64,000 nucleotides of DNA from assembly GCA_009763385.1 (NCBI GenBank), contig CM019827.1, forward strand, positions 93,656,177 to 93,720,176. The letters are read 5' to 3'. The stretch comes from Coix lacryma-jobi var. lacryma-jobi (taxonomy: Eukaryota > Streptophyta > Magnoliopsida > Poales > Poaceae). Shown one piece after another: positions 22,478 through 34,446 of this stretch (its first letter is position 1; each line of letters opens with the position of its first letter). Position numbers and translations under genes: made by a program. The notes under the pieces are model-generated. The model did no database searches and had not been told where the DNA came from. It saw only the letters and a list, made by a program, of their open reading frames with translations.

Positions 22478-23846
22478 GTCTAAAAATGGCAAAGCAGACA
22501 AGTTAGCAAAAGCAGCGACACAGATGACACATGTACCCCCAAACGTCTTCTACGAGGTAGCACATCAGCTGGTCGTCGAAGCTTTCGAGAGGCCAACAAA
22601 ACATAATGCAATACAGAGCGAAGATTGGAGAGCTCCCATCATGGCATACATCAATGGATACTACGAGCCCGACTCCAAGGAAGAGGAAAACAGAATCAGT
22701 CATAGATCACGAGGGTACAAAATAATAGGCGATACTTTGTATAAAGCTTCGGTGACCTCGCCCTGGTTAAAGTGCATACCATAAAACTAGGGCAAAGACA
22801 TCCTGAAAGCAATCCACGATGGTATTTGCGGTACGCACAATGGCCCAAGAGCATTAGTAGGAAAAGCTTTCAGGCAAGGTTTCTATTGGCCAACAGCTTT
22901 GCACGATGCTGAAGAGCTAGTCAAGCATTGTCAAGGATGCCAGTTGACAACAAAAGCACAAAATGCCCCAGGCGCACCAACGACCTTGATATGCCCAACC
23001 TGGCCACTACAAAGGTGCGCAATGGATTTGGTTGGACCTCTACCGATGGCACCCGGAAACCTTCGCTACGCAATCGTAGCAGTGGACTACTTCACAAAAT
23101 GGATTGAGACAAGACCATTGGCAATGATAACCTCGCAAGCAGTGAAGAAATTCTTCTGGCAACAAATAGTGTGTCGCTTCGGGGTACCTAAACACTTAAC
23201 CGTGGACAACGACACTCAGTTTGACAGCGAGATCTTTAAAGAATTTTGCAGTCAGATAGGGACAACCATATGTTTCCCATCAGTCCGACACCCCCAATCC
23301 AACGACCTCGTAGAGAGAGCAAATGCAACAATCTTCCAAGCAATCTCAAGGAAGCTGCATGGCAGACCAAAGGGAAAGTGGTCTGACGAGCTAACCTCGG
23401 TTACATGGTCGCATAATACCGCAGAATGCAGAGCAACTAAATATACCCCTTTCAGGCTACTGTTCAGCGAAGAAGCAGTCCTCCCGGAGGAAATAAGCCA
23501 TGGCTCCCCCAGGACAACCTTCGCCGAACAAGAACAAAGTCAGCAAATCGATAAAGACCTGCTCGAAGAAACAAGGTGCAACACAGTACATAACCTTCGA
23601 AAGTATTAAGAAGAAACAAAAAAGTGGAGAGATAAGAAAGTAAGGATCAAGGACCTGAGCGAGGGAGACCTCATCCTCATCAGAAAGCAAAACACACACA
23701 TGGCAGGAAAGTTGCAACCAAAATGGATAAGCCCGTACCTGATCGTGAAATCCAACAGACTAGGGTCTTTTCACCTCCTCGACAGTGAAGGAAACCATTT
23801 GCCCCACACTTGGAACATCGACGACCTTCGAAAGTACTATCCATAG
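22478..23846 (+). pseudogene. Element A: rest of second RNase H plus integrase
   Basis: Reading resumes exactly where element C ends, with KNGKADKLAKAA, matching the tail of the RNase H-like domain in element B. The integrase zinc region is at about 22800-22950 (H..H then CQGC). The core shows the DDE triad: D in MDLVGP, D in TVDND, E in LVERAN. The C-terminal part ends with LPHTWNIDDLRKYYP and TAG at 23844-23846. There is no chromodomain, as expected for Tat. Stops at about 22782 (TAA) and 23608 (TAA) break it. In life the integrase would insert the cDNA into chromatin. Confidence 0.85.
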
Positions 23847-23950
23847 CGGTGCCTTAGCGAGCACTCGCACTATGTAAATTAGCATTTCAATCTCTTATTT
23901 TCCTACCATTATGTAATAGTAAAGAACAAAAAGGTACTGCACTCTTTTTT

Positions 23951-23968
23951 CTTACGAAGGGGCGTAAG
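23951..23968 (-). other. Conserved stem-loop after integrase, element A copy
   Basis: CTTACG and CGTAAG pair around a six-base loop. The same hairpin with the same flank (GCCTCGTTAAAAAACCTTACG on the antisense strand) occurs in element B at 59328-59347. Its position between the integrase gene and the antisense gene, and its conservation, suggest an RNA-level role. Confidence 0.6.
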
Positions 23969-25080
23969 GTTTTTTAACGAGGCAGTAACCAAATTAGTAA
24001 TACCAGAAATTAGTTCCCCAAAAGACATTGCCCACAATGTTCTGTTTTCTCTCGTCGAAAAAGCACTCTCCATCCGAGAGTACTCATATCGATGTCTAGC
24101 GCCAAGAAATTGAGTCAGGGCACGCAGCCCCAAACTCAAATTTGAAGTCTAAAAGGACGAGCACCCTTGCAAAAATGCAAGGGGCTCGCAAAGCAAACTT
24201 CACCTCCACTTAAGTCAAGGGTAGGAGCGAGGTCTAAAAAGTCGAGCACCTTCACAAAAATGCAAGGGGCTCACAAAGCAAACTTCACCTCCACCTAAGA
24301 CAAGGGGAGGAGCAAAGTCTAAAAAGTCGAGCACCCTCGCAAAAACGGAAGGGACTCGCAAAGTAAACTTCACCTCCACCTAAGATAAGGGGAGGAGCGA
24401 AGTCTAAAAAGGCGAGCACCCTCGCAAAAATGCAAGGGGCTCGCGAAAGAAAACGCTACCCCCACCCAAGACAAGGGAAGGAGCGAAATTTAAAATGCCG
24501 AGTACCCTCGCCAAGAAATGCAAGGGGCTCGCAAAAACATACCTCTGTTCTCAAGAGAAACTATATACAATATTCTTTGCGCAGTCTAATGCAGTACGGA
24601 TACAGAAACTCAAGAACAATAATGACAATCAACAAACACAGTACAAGCGCCTCTAATGCCCACAGTGCATAAACCACGTAGCCGGCGCCTAGCCCAACTA
24701 TAAAAACAAAAACCACATGGTAAAAATAACAAAATCAGCAGTCGCACGGCAAATCAGCTGAAACCCAATGATCCACATCACAAACCCTCGCGCAAGCAAA
24801 GCAACCTCCAAAATGCCACCGGACCGCAAAGACATCAGACTGAACCGATACCACAAGAGAAACTGTAATTATTGCAGAGCAAGGGAACTTAGTAAGCCCA
24901 GTATCAACCAAGCCTCGAGGATACCACAAGAAAAAATGTAACATCCTCCTGGTGAGGTTGATAAAGACATGACTTTACGAGCGCCAGCACAAAAATAAAA
25001 TACTTGGCAAAGCAGGAAAAATATGTGAGGATCATCCGTACAGCAAGCAAGCAATAAGGCAAATATAATTTATTACAAAA
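23969..25080. other. Element A post-integrase spacer
   Basis: Apart from the 85 bp repeat array, this stretch holds AT-rich sequence without a coding frame that can be matched. On the minus strand it should be the far downstream part of the antisense unit. No RNA gene or promoter was seen. Confidence 0.5.
24147..24540. repeat. Tandem repeat, about 85 bp unit, element A
   Basis: The units start at GTCTAAAA at 24147, 24232, 24317 and 24402, with a degenerate start near 24487. Each holds CGAGCACCCTCGCAAAAA, GCAAGGGGCTCGCAAAG and CTTCACCTCCACCTAAG. Element B has the same repeat inverted at 58620-59140. It lies between integrase and the antisense gene. No coding sense was found. Confidence 0.88.
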
Positions 25081-25217
25081 GCGAGCCTTGCTAAAAAGAT
25101 AGAGGTATCGCTGTCTTACATACAACAACTATAATTTATTAAAAAGCGAGCCTCGCTAAAAAGATAGAGGGCGTCGCTGTCTTACATACAACAACTGTAA
25201 TTTATTACAAAACCGAG
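25081..25217. repeat. Tandem repeat, about 65 bp unit, element A
   Basis: The units begin GCGAGCC..GCTAAAAAGATAGAG at 25081 and 25146. A third copy is split by element D at 25217 and resumes at 51556; a further partial copy is near 51625. The unit includes CGTCGCTGTCTTACA. Element B carries six related copies at about 58175-58570 in the other orientation. Confidence 0.82.
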
Positions 25218-26311
25218 TGTAACGCCCGGATTTACGAATAAAGCCGAGCAAAGCATATGTGGGCCTAGGGAGTCCCAAATCCACATATACCACAAAATGT
25301 ATATCATTACAACACGAACAAAACGTTATTAAACTTATTACATCACATGGAAATGTTCAATACATCGGCCAACGACCCTTTATTATAGCGGTAGCGCGTA
25401 GACTTCACTCCACAGGGACACCGACAGGGGGTACGCCAACCTCAGAAGTCCGGCACGTCTTCAGGATACACCTCGAAGTCTCCTCCATCTGGTACCCATC
25501 CGGGATTTTTATGTGAACCAATGACAAGCGTCAGCTCACCATGCTCAGCAAGTACAACTACGGGGATGCAAGGCTCAAAAGGGTTGACACGGTTAATTGC
25601 GGTTAGCATTTTTAGGTTGATCATATTTTATTTTAGTCTTATATTACTAAATGAATAAAACCCTGTTGTCCCATGGTAAGCATTAACTATCATGTTAAAA
25701 AGAGGTAAGCCACCAACCACCAACATATCCCACCATGGACTACTTAAAAAGGATCCGAGCCGCTCGTGTCCGTGAGCACGACTGATATATCAGAATTACA
25801 CTCTGCAGAGGTTGTACACTTTCACCTTAGGCAGTGATTCCCATATGCCGGGGTTTGCAAGGCCCACATCACCTCCTCTGTGGAAATATGGCAGGGTTTC
25901 ACTACGAAGCCTTTCCAAAGTTGTTCTAACAAGTCGTAGCCGCTAAAGTTTCTGTCTCCCAAGAGTTATGAACAACCTCCCCACTAAGGTAACCCCCTAT
26001 CCTCCAAAGCAATTACCCTAGTGGGACCAGGCCATAACTACATGGTACACCCCTCTTGCCCTTTCGGTAAGCTACAGACGAGCTAGATCACTCAGAGTAC
26101 TTAGCTAAGATCAGAGCCATGTAATTCCCAAGGTTGCACGGGTTCTCCCGGGTAGCCACTTTAAAAGATAGTCTCTGGGGGTAGGTTACTGGGCGTAAAG
26201 TATGCTCCAGTACCCTAAATGTGGTTAAAAAGCCTCTTGTACATTTGTTCCATAGTCATTAATCAATATTAAATATTTAGCATTTAAGATAGCGCATAGC
26301 ATTTCTAATCA
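25218..26311 (-). repeat. Left piece of solo LTR D
   Basis: This is the first 1.1 kb on the plus strand, which is the 3' (U5-side) part of the LTR in its own orientation. It ends with AATCA, the target site of Sirevirus E. No reading frame of interest was found. Confidence 0.8.
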
Positions 26312-28364
26312 TGAAGGACCGAGAAAGCACTAGCAAGGCGACCAGAGGGGGGGTGAATGAGAGCTCAAAAATTCCTCTCGAAACTTTGGCCTTTGTCCCA
26401 CAAATCAACCCCAAAAGCTACGAACAAGAACCATGATGCCCACGACCCTTGGAAGAGGGTGGATGATCCCTAGGATCACAGCGAGGCACCACAAAGCAAG
26501 AACGAACCAAACTCCAAAAGCGTCGACACAAGTTCGACCCTCAAAAACCAAGTCTCGAACGTAGATAGACGGCTACGTCGAGAAATCCCCAAATACCTAT
26601 GCTAACAAGTAGCAAAGATACCTAGAGAGATTTCTTGGTTAACTACAAGGCCAAACGAGAAGTCCGGAAACCAAGCGGAAAAGCCAGGAGAGCGAATGCA
26701 CTAAAACGCAACACTCAGCAGGATCCCAGACTGTCCGGCCCTGGGGTCCCGGACTATCCACCCCTACTGCGGACTGTCCGCGAGGGGATGGCGGACTGTC
26801 CACCGGTCAAAAGTGCAGAAACGCACTGCTGCTGAAGTGTCCCTGTGTAGTCCCGGACTGTCCGCGACAAACACCTGCGGACTGTCCGCCGGTCAAGAAA
26901 GAACAAAACAGCCGAGGAACGCCGGTCAAGAAAGAACAAAACAGCCGAGGAACGCAGCCACTGACTCGGCTTGCCCCCGACGCGCGGACTGTCCGCGCCT
27001 GGGGTGGCGGACTGTCCGCCAATACCCAGTGAGGGCGATTTCGGTTGCCCTTCACCCAAATCTCCTCCAAATCGATCCAAATCAAAATCCCATGATCCCA
27101 AACTTGGAGAGGATGATCACGAGGTAGTTAGGAGACTATCCCCAAGAAATCATCCGCTCAAATCAACTCAATCAACGAGAAATCGAAGGGGAAGGTGTAT
27201 GAACCGAAAAAGCACCACGAAAACGAAATCAACCCGATCTACTTGTTTGTGAGGAGTTAGATGAATTCCTTCGGTGGAAATGATCTCCTCACTATAAAGA
27301 ACAAGTTGATTCAAACGGATTTTGCAAAGACGCAGTAGAGAGGGAGATCGAGTGACGGGAAAATTGCGAAGAAACGAATAACGCGAAGAACACGAACCAA
27401 AACGCGAATCAACACATCGATCTGCAACCGTGTGGCTACCACACGCTACAACAGTGAGGTTACGGCCTCACTTCCTCAAAATCTCCGGTACACAGAGGTA
27501 TGGTTCTCTGCGGATCTCAGCTAGCTACAGCAGGGGATTGGGAGAGCAGAAAACCCTAGAAGCAAAGAGCAAATGACTGAGATAGATTGGGAGGAGGGTG
27601 TCTCCCTCTACTTATCCTAATTCTAATTCCTACTCTACCCCTCACGAAATACAGAGCGAACCAGCTAAACCCTAGGGTTATTCTGGACCAACTCAAGGTA
27701 GGTGGTGATCCGACGGCCACGCCCGCACAACTCGTAGCGTTGCCTCGACGCAACCTCCCGATTGCCGCCACGTGCCGCCCTCGCTCTGCACCCCCGGTTT
27801 TGTGGCCCAAACCGGGAAACCAGCCTTCACAGCCAACCCCCGGTTTTGAGGCCCAAACCGGGAAACCAGCCGACCAGCACCTGAGTTTTGAGGCCCAAAC
27901 TTAGCAAACCCGCAGCGCCCAGGTTTTGAGGTCCAAACCTGGAAACCGTCCTCAGCCCAAGTTTTGTGGCCAAACTCGGAAACCATCAGCACCCAGGTTT
28001 TGAGGCCCAAACCTGGAAACCGTCCACTCGGTGGTTTTTCTGTGGCTCAACCACCAAACCGAAGCTGTAGATGGGATGCACCGCCCGTGCACCCCGTCCA
28101 CCCGCAAGTCTCCCTCGTCGCTGTCCCAGGCTGTCAGCCACCACAGCTAATCCTCAGGCCACCGGTCCCTCAGTCCAAGCCTCACGTCTGCCCTTCGCCA
28201 CTCTCAGTCCATCGGCACGGCACGTCTCTACTTGACCTTCACCTTGCCTTCGATCACTGTATCCGTGCTCGACACCTGCACAACACAAGCCAAAGAACAT
28301 GCGCATTATCCCAGTTGACAATCACTCATCACTCAGAGACTCGGCATACACCCATGTATCCGCA
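26312..28364 (-). repeat. 3' LTR of element E (2053 bp)
   Basis: On the plus strand it runs from TGAAGGACCGAG to CATGTATCCGCA. It differs from the other LTR by a tandem duplication of 33 bp (26888-26920 and 26921-26953) and by about 145 bp (about 27284-27427) that the other LTR lacks. It holds many GGACTGTCCGC-type palindromes at 26728-27020. Confidence 0.9.
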
Positions 28365-29933
28365 ATCTCCCCCTTGATGAGTGCATTGTCAACTACCAAC
28401 ACAAATCATAATGAAATGGAAGAAAGAAGGAAGAAGGAGAGAGAACTCAACCAAATGACCCAAAAAGCATAGCAAAGCCGAAGAAGGTCAAGTGGAAAGA
28501 GCAAGACAACTTGGTCCCCAAAGACATGGGCAACGGCTCGACGCGACCAAGTAAAGCAAAGCTAGCCCTCAAGAAGAGGTAGAACAGGCTCAACACCGCT
28601 AGCAAGAAAACTTGATACCAATTGAAGAAACAACTGAATATCAAGCAAAACAGAGCTAGCCCTCAAGAAGAGGCAGAACGGGCTCAACACCGCTAGCGAG
28701 GAAGCTCGATACCAACTGTTACCAACTCAAAACCAAAAGAGTTCGATACCAATTGAAGAGCTGAAAATGTTTGCTAGTCCCTCAAGAAAGAGGCAAAGGC
28801 TCAACACAACTAGCAAACTCCCCCTCAAATAGTGCACACAACAAAGGGAACACATGATTTGTCAGTATTTTCTCCCCCTTAGTTGAAAATGCACCAGCAA
28901 GGAAACGTGCACAAACACTCAAAGTTCTCCTCCTTGACAGAAAATCTCCCTCCAAAGATGCATATGAGTTAAAATGCAAGTTAGCAGCTTCAGGAATATA
29001 ATCAAAAGAGTGCAAGGATGCTCTACACAGTTCTGATCCGATGACTCAACAACAGCCATATGAAGCTAGCAAAGGCTCAAACTGATCACCAGATACGAAA
29101 TATGAACATGAGAGCAGAAGGAGCAGTTTTCAGCCAAAAAGGTATTCACCATCAAAATAGCACGAGACATGTATAGACAGGAAGTCAAACAAGTGCTAAA
29201 CATGTATACAAAGTGAACTACCCCTAGCATAGTTCAATCATCATGCTATAGAGTGAAACATAGACTTGTGTATCCAAATTTTATCGGAGTTGCAGCGGTT
29301 AAATTACACAAGTTTAAATTGTAGCATGTGATTGCGAGAGGTTGAAAGCTTGTTATTGCCTAACTTTTCAACTGTGCGAAGCCTATGCAGAAGCAATCAG
29401 AAGCTTAAAGCAACAGTTTCGGTCATACACTACACAGCTCAAGTTTAACTCAAGTGCAATGAGAGACAGTCTCGAAACTGTGATGTGTTAACAAGCAATC
29501 CCATCTCGATCTTTCCAATTCACTTATCTTGGTTCAGATTTTAAACAGAATATGAACATACCAAGCAAGTGAATGACTCAATACTAGAGCAACCTAGCAT
29601 ATATGAAGAGCACAAGTGATTTCAACACATTCTACACATGCTAGTTGCAAATTTCAATGGTGAACGTTTTCAAGTTTTAAGTTCATTAATCAGATTCACC
29701 ATTTAGAAAATAGCTCCGCTCACAACATGTATTAGTGATCAGAAAGAGCATAAGCTACAGCATCATCATAAAGCATCGGAGCAAAGACTATACAGAGCAT
29801 AGTTACATTCTTCAGATTATATACATGAAGCTCTGAATGTAAATATGCAAGATGAAATGTAAAGATGCAAGAAGAAACCAACTGAAAAACACAAAGTCAG
29901 TGTATGATACAAGAGTCAAAATGTTTCCCCCAT
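28365..29933 (-). other. Element E post-pol region with polypurine tracts and PBS-like repeats
   Basis: No coding frame was recognised. Polypurine-like motifs on the minus strand occur at 28365-28375 (next to the LTR), 28817-28826 and 28871-28880. Three diverged repeats at about 28555-28800 share GCTAGCCCTCAAGAAGAGG and GGCTCAACACCGCTAGC and end in GATACCAA, the complement of TTGGTATC. Confidence 0.65.
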
Positions 29934-32900
29934 CTAAAAGGGGAAACACACACCAAGCTCACCTCTCAACCTAGCAAAAGTTGATTGGTCCAAAGGCTTG
30001 GTGAAAATATCAGCCAACTGATGATGAGTATCGACATGGCGAAGGTCGATATCACCCTTCTCATAGTGGTCTCGCAGAAAATGAAAGCGCACATCAATGT
30101 GTTTGGTCTTAGAGTGCAGCACAGGGTTCTTAGCAACGCTAATAGCACTCGTGCTGTCACAAAGCAAAGGAACGCGAGAAAAGCTCAGACCAAAATCACG
30201 CAAAGTGGCCATCATCCAAAGCAACTGGGAACAGCAGCTAGCCGCAGCAACATACTCAGCCTCCGTGGTAGACTGGGCGACACTAGACTGCTTGCGAGAA
30301 GACCACGATACCAGAGAAGAACCAATAAACTGGCAAGTCCTAGAAGTGGACTTGCGATAAATGCGACATCCAGCAAAATCGGCATCGGAATAGCCGCAAA
30401 GAGAAAGAGTGGAGGAAGCAGAATACCAAATCCCAAATTCTGGAGTAAGGATAAGTACCTCATAATGCGCTTGACCGCTTGACGGTGCGAAGTGCGCGGC
30501 GACGACTGAAATCGCGCGCAAAGACACACCGCGAACTAAATGTCCGGGCGTGTCGCAGTCAGGTACATCAGCGACCCGATCATACTCCGGTACTCCTTCT
30601 GGTCCACAGCTTCTCCATCCACATCCGCATCTAGGGCCGTCGTGGTCGACATGGGTGTTGGAAGAGGCTTGGCCTCACCCATATCGAATTTCTTCAAGAT
30701 ATCCTTGGTATACTTACCCTGGTGCACAAACGTTCCTTCTCGAGATTGCTTGATTTGCAATCCGAGGAAAAACGTCAACTCGCCCATCATGCTCATCTCA
30801 AATTCCCTGCTCATAGTATCTGCAAACTTGGCAACCAAAGCGTGAGAAGAACCACCGAAAATGATATCATCCACGTAAATTTGGACCAAGAGAGTATCAG
30901 TGCTTTTCTTGAGGAGAAAGAGTGTTTTATCCACACATCCCATTTTAAAACCCTTAGCAAGCAAAAAGGTTTTCAACCTATCATACCAGGCTCTAGGGGC
31001 TTGTTTCAAACCATACAAAGCTTTGTGAAGTTTAAAAACATGGTTTGGAAACTTGGGATTTTCGAAACCGGGGGGTTGTCTCACATATACTTCCTCTTCT
31101 ATGTAGCCGTTTAAGAAGGCACTCTTGACATCCATTTGAAAAAGTTTAAAACCTTTGGATGCAGCAAAAGCCAAGAGTATCCTAATAGCCTCCAAATGAG
31201 CTACAGGAGCAAACGTCTCCTCATAGTCTATCCCCTCCTTCTGACTATATCCCTGGGCTACAAGTCGGGCCTTGTTTCTCACTACATGGCCATCCTCTCC
31301 TTGTTTGTTTTTGAAAACCCATTTTGTCCCAATTGGGTGACGCTCAAAGGGAGGAGAAACTAGAACCCAAACCCGATTTCTTTCAAAATTTTCTAACTCC
31401 TCATGCATGGCATTAACCCAATCTGGATCCGTCAAAGCGTGTCCAACATCTCGGGGTTCAAAATCAGCAACAAATGCAGAATGAGCAAAGTGAGAGATTT
31501 GTTGTGACCTTGACCGAGTGACGCGTTCGCCGATGCTGCCGATCATCTGCTGAGGCGGGCGTTGGCGCTGAATGTGGCGTGGCGCCTCCCGAGCTGAAGT
31601 GGCCTCCCCCTCAACAGCAGCTGGTGCCTCCTCGGGTACAAAAGGTACCGCTCGAGGTGGCGGATCCCACGGCCCCCAAGTCGAAGAAGAGGGATCGGGG
31701 CCGTGAGTCGTAGTAGAAGCCGCTCTTTGCGGCACAGCAGGTGGAGGAGGTGCTGGGTCATCCATCCCTTCAGCACCTTCTTCTTCATCATCGAAAAGAG
31801 GCTCGCCAACCTCATGATCACCTGCACGCTCAAAATGAGAAGAAGGACAAACCATGGTCTCGTCGAAGGTGACATCGGATGTCTCCATGACTCGGTTAGT
31901 GTCAAGGTTAAGTACACGATAAGCACGCGTATGAGTGCCATAACCCAAAAACAAACCGTCAGAAGAACGAGACTCAAATTTGTCCAAGTTGCCCTTTTTG
32001 AGTATAAAACAATGGCAACCGAAAACTCTAAAATAACTCACTTTGGGCAGTTTTCCAAAACGCAACTCATAAGAAGTCTTTTTCAAGAAAGCACGGAGAA
32101 AAATGCGATTGGAAATGTAGCAAGCAGTGCTCATAGCTTCGGCCCAATATCGCCTAGGAGTCCTATGCTCATCGAGCATCGTCCTGGCCATCTCTACAAG
32201 GGTCCGATTCTTCCTTTCTACAACACCATTCTGAGGCGGTGTGTAGGGAGAAGAAAACTGATGCTCTAAACCCAAAGAGTTACAAAACTTCTCAAAATCC
32301 GAATTCTTGAATTCGGAACCATTATCACTCCTAATAGCTCGCATTGAGTTCAACGGGAACTCATTCTGAAGACGCAAAATCAGATTGCGAGCAAAAGAGA
32401 AAGTCTCAGTTTTCTCTGCTAAAAAGAAAACCCACGAATATCTCGAAAAGTCATCAACAACAACAAGCACATACCACTTCCCCCCAACCGAGCTCACCCG
32501 AGCCGGACCAACAAGGTCCATGTGCAAAAGCTCTCCAGGGCGCTTGGTCATGACCTGAGTCACTGGATGGTGGGGAGCGGCAACCATCTTCCCATGTCTA
32601 CAAGAATGGCAAACAAGATCCTTCTCCATGGATAACTTGGGCAATCCTGGGATTAGGCCAAGTGAACTAAGTCTTGCAAGCAAGTCGAAGCTCAAATGTC
32701 CTAGTCTCCTATGCCACTTCCAAAGATTAGAGGAGGAAGGTCCAGCCAAAAGACAATGAGAAACTCCAAATGACTCCGAGAAATCCGCACGAAAGACTTT
32801 CCCAAAGGGCGAAATCCCACAAACAAGATTGCCCTGAGGATCCAAAATACGATTGAGATTCGGCTTAAAACGAATCTCATAGTCGTCATCAAAGAGTTGC

Positions 32901-33364
32901 AAAACAGAGAGAAGGTTAAAATGCAAGTTAGAAACAAGAGCAACATCGCGCAACACAAAGTGCTCATTAACTCGCACCGACCCATGAGACAACACTCTAC
33001 CTTTGCTATTGTCGCCGAAGGTGATAAACTCCTTTCCGGCGACCGGACTAAGACTGGAGAACCACTTGGCGTTTCCGGTCATGTGCCTCGAGCAACCGGA
33101 ATCCACCAACCAAACGTTCTCCAATCGTTTTACCTGGGAGGTGTCGTCGTCGTCGTCGTCGTCGTTCCGAGGAGTGTCCACCAGCTCGCCGTCGACCTCC
33201 TTGCCGAGGGCCATGGTGCAGAAGCCGTCGTCGTCGGCGAAGAAGAAGAGGCCATTCAGCTTGTCCTCGATCCTCTTCTTCTTCTTAGACTCGTCGTCGC
33301 TTGAGGCAGCGGAGTCGTCATCCGAGTCGTCGACGTCACTGAGCGTGGCGAAGAAAGCACGCTG
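29934..33364 (-). pseudogene. Element E pol: protease, integrase, reverse transcriptase, RNase H
   Basis: The open part 33214-30536 shows protease LVDSGCSRHMTG, integrase zinc region (HRRLGHLSFD .. CHSCRHG), integrase core with D in HMDLVGP, D in RSDNGSEF and E in VVERKNRT, then reverse transcriptase with IYVDDIIFGG near 30860. TAG at 30536 falls within the reverse transcriptase/RNase H link and fits a CAG-to-TAG change. A frameshift near 30455 follows. RNase H runs to 29934 (GYSDADFAGC, TTEAEYVAAASCC, KTKHIDVRFHFLRDH). A long acidic Asp run (DDDDDDD) lies just before the protease. Order and motifs are typical of copia pol. Confidence 0.9.
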
Positions 33365-34383
33365 CTAAGCCTGGGCCTTCTCCAAGTACTTCGTCTTGAT
33401 GTACTCTTTGGCGAAGCCGCCCTTTCGCTTGTGCTTCGCAGGGACGTACTTCTCCTTGCGCTTGCCGGAGTCGTACTTGTGCCCATGATCCGCCTTGCCG
33501 AAGGTCTGCTTGTTCTTCTTCGGGCAATTGGCGATGAAGTGGTTGGGGTCGCCGCACTCGAAACATCCCGAGCGTCCTCCTCCGCGGCGACGGTTCATGC
33601 GGTTGTTGTGGAACCGCGAGAACCGGTTGGCGAGCAATGCCAACTCGTCATCCCCCATGAACTCCAGCTGCTCCTCTGTGACAGAAAGAAGAGAAGAGAG
33701 TGCAAATCCTCCAGAGGGGTTAGCAGAAGAGCCAGAAACCAAAGCCATCGACGGGCCAGAAGGATTTTCATAAGAAGCCCTCGCCATGGCGTCAATCTCA
33801 CTGGACTTGAGCTTACTAAAGAGCTCGTTGCACATGAGGGTCTCATAGTTAGGCGATTCGATGATGGCCTGAACCTTGGAATCCCACACCGATCGATCAA
33901 GAGTATGCAAAAGCTTCAAAGCTCTCTCATGATCATCGAAAGGCAACAGCTCCTTGTTAGCCCTCATCCTGTTGACAATCACCTGAAAGTGAGCAAATAA
34001 ACTTTCTATGCTCTCGCCAGGCAGATGTTGAAAGTTCTCATACTCTCGCTTGAACGACTCGTAGAGATGGGTTTTGACTTGAGAGTTCCCTCATGGAAAC
34101 GCATGAGGGTAGCCCAAATCTCCTGAGCCGTAGCGAGGTGAGAAACGCGGTCAAACTAGGACATGCTCAAACAAGAGAAATGAGCATTACGAGCTCGGCT
34201 ATTGGCATCGTGCTCATCGATCTGACGCTGAGTAACACGAGCGACCAAGACCATGTAATCAGCAGAGTTGCAAATATCCCAAATGGAAGCACCAATACTC
34301 TGCAGATAGGCCGACATGCGTATCTTCCAATACGCATAGTTCGTCCCATCAAAGAACGACGGTTTGCCCATGCCGCGATCCAT
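33365..34383 (-). pseudogene. Element E gag
   Basis: Starts with MDRGMGKPSFFDGTNYAYWKIRM at 34383, the usual beginning of a copia UBN2-type gag. A stop near 34157 and a frameshift near 34075 precede the open part 33982-33365. This part includes the gag helix region and a CCHC zinc knuckle, CFECGDPNHFIANC, near 33510-33560. A TAG at 33365-33367 separates it from pol in the same frame, so it was probably one Gag-Pol frame or a stop at the gag-pol border. It forms the particle and binds RNA. Zinc residues are all present. Confidence 0.87.
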
Positions 34384-34432
34384 GTCGCCTTCTGTGGATC
34401 TGGAACCGGCTAAGGTGGAAGATCCTTAACCC

Positions 34433-34446
34433 GCTCTGATACCAAT
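34433..34446 (-). other. Primer-binding site of element E
   Basis: On the minus strand ATTGGTATCAGAGC directly follows the LTR. TGGTATCAGAGC is complementary to the 3' end of plant initiator methionine tRNA. Confidence 0.88.

Noticed and set aside
11277..22482. A 5 bp target duplication for element C
   Set aside because: AGGAC and GTCTA do not match; only the resumed reading frame of element A supports the exact insertion point.
24147..24540. Regular repeats that might suggest a CRISPR array
   Set aside because: Units of 85 bp are contiguous without unique spacers and lie in a plant retroelement.
30540..31363. Plus-strand open frames across Sirevirus E pol
   Set aside because: They are shadows of the minus-strand reverse transcriptase, which carries all the expected motifs.
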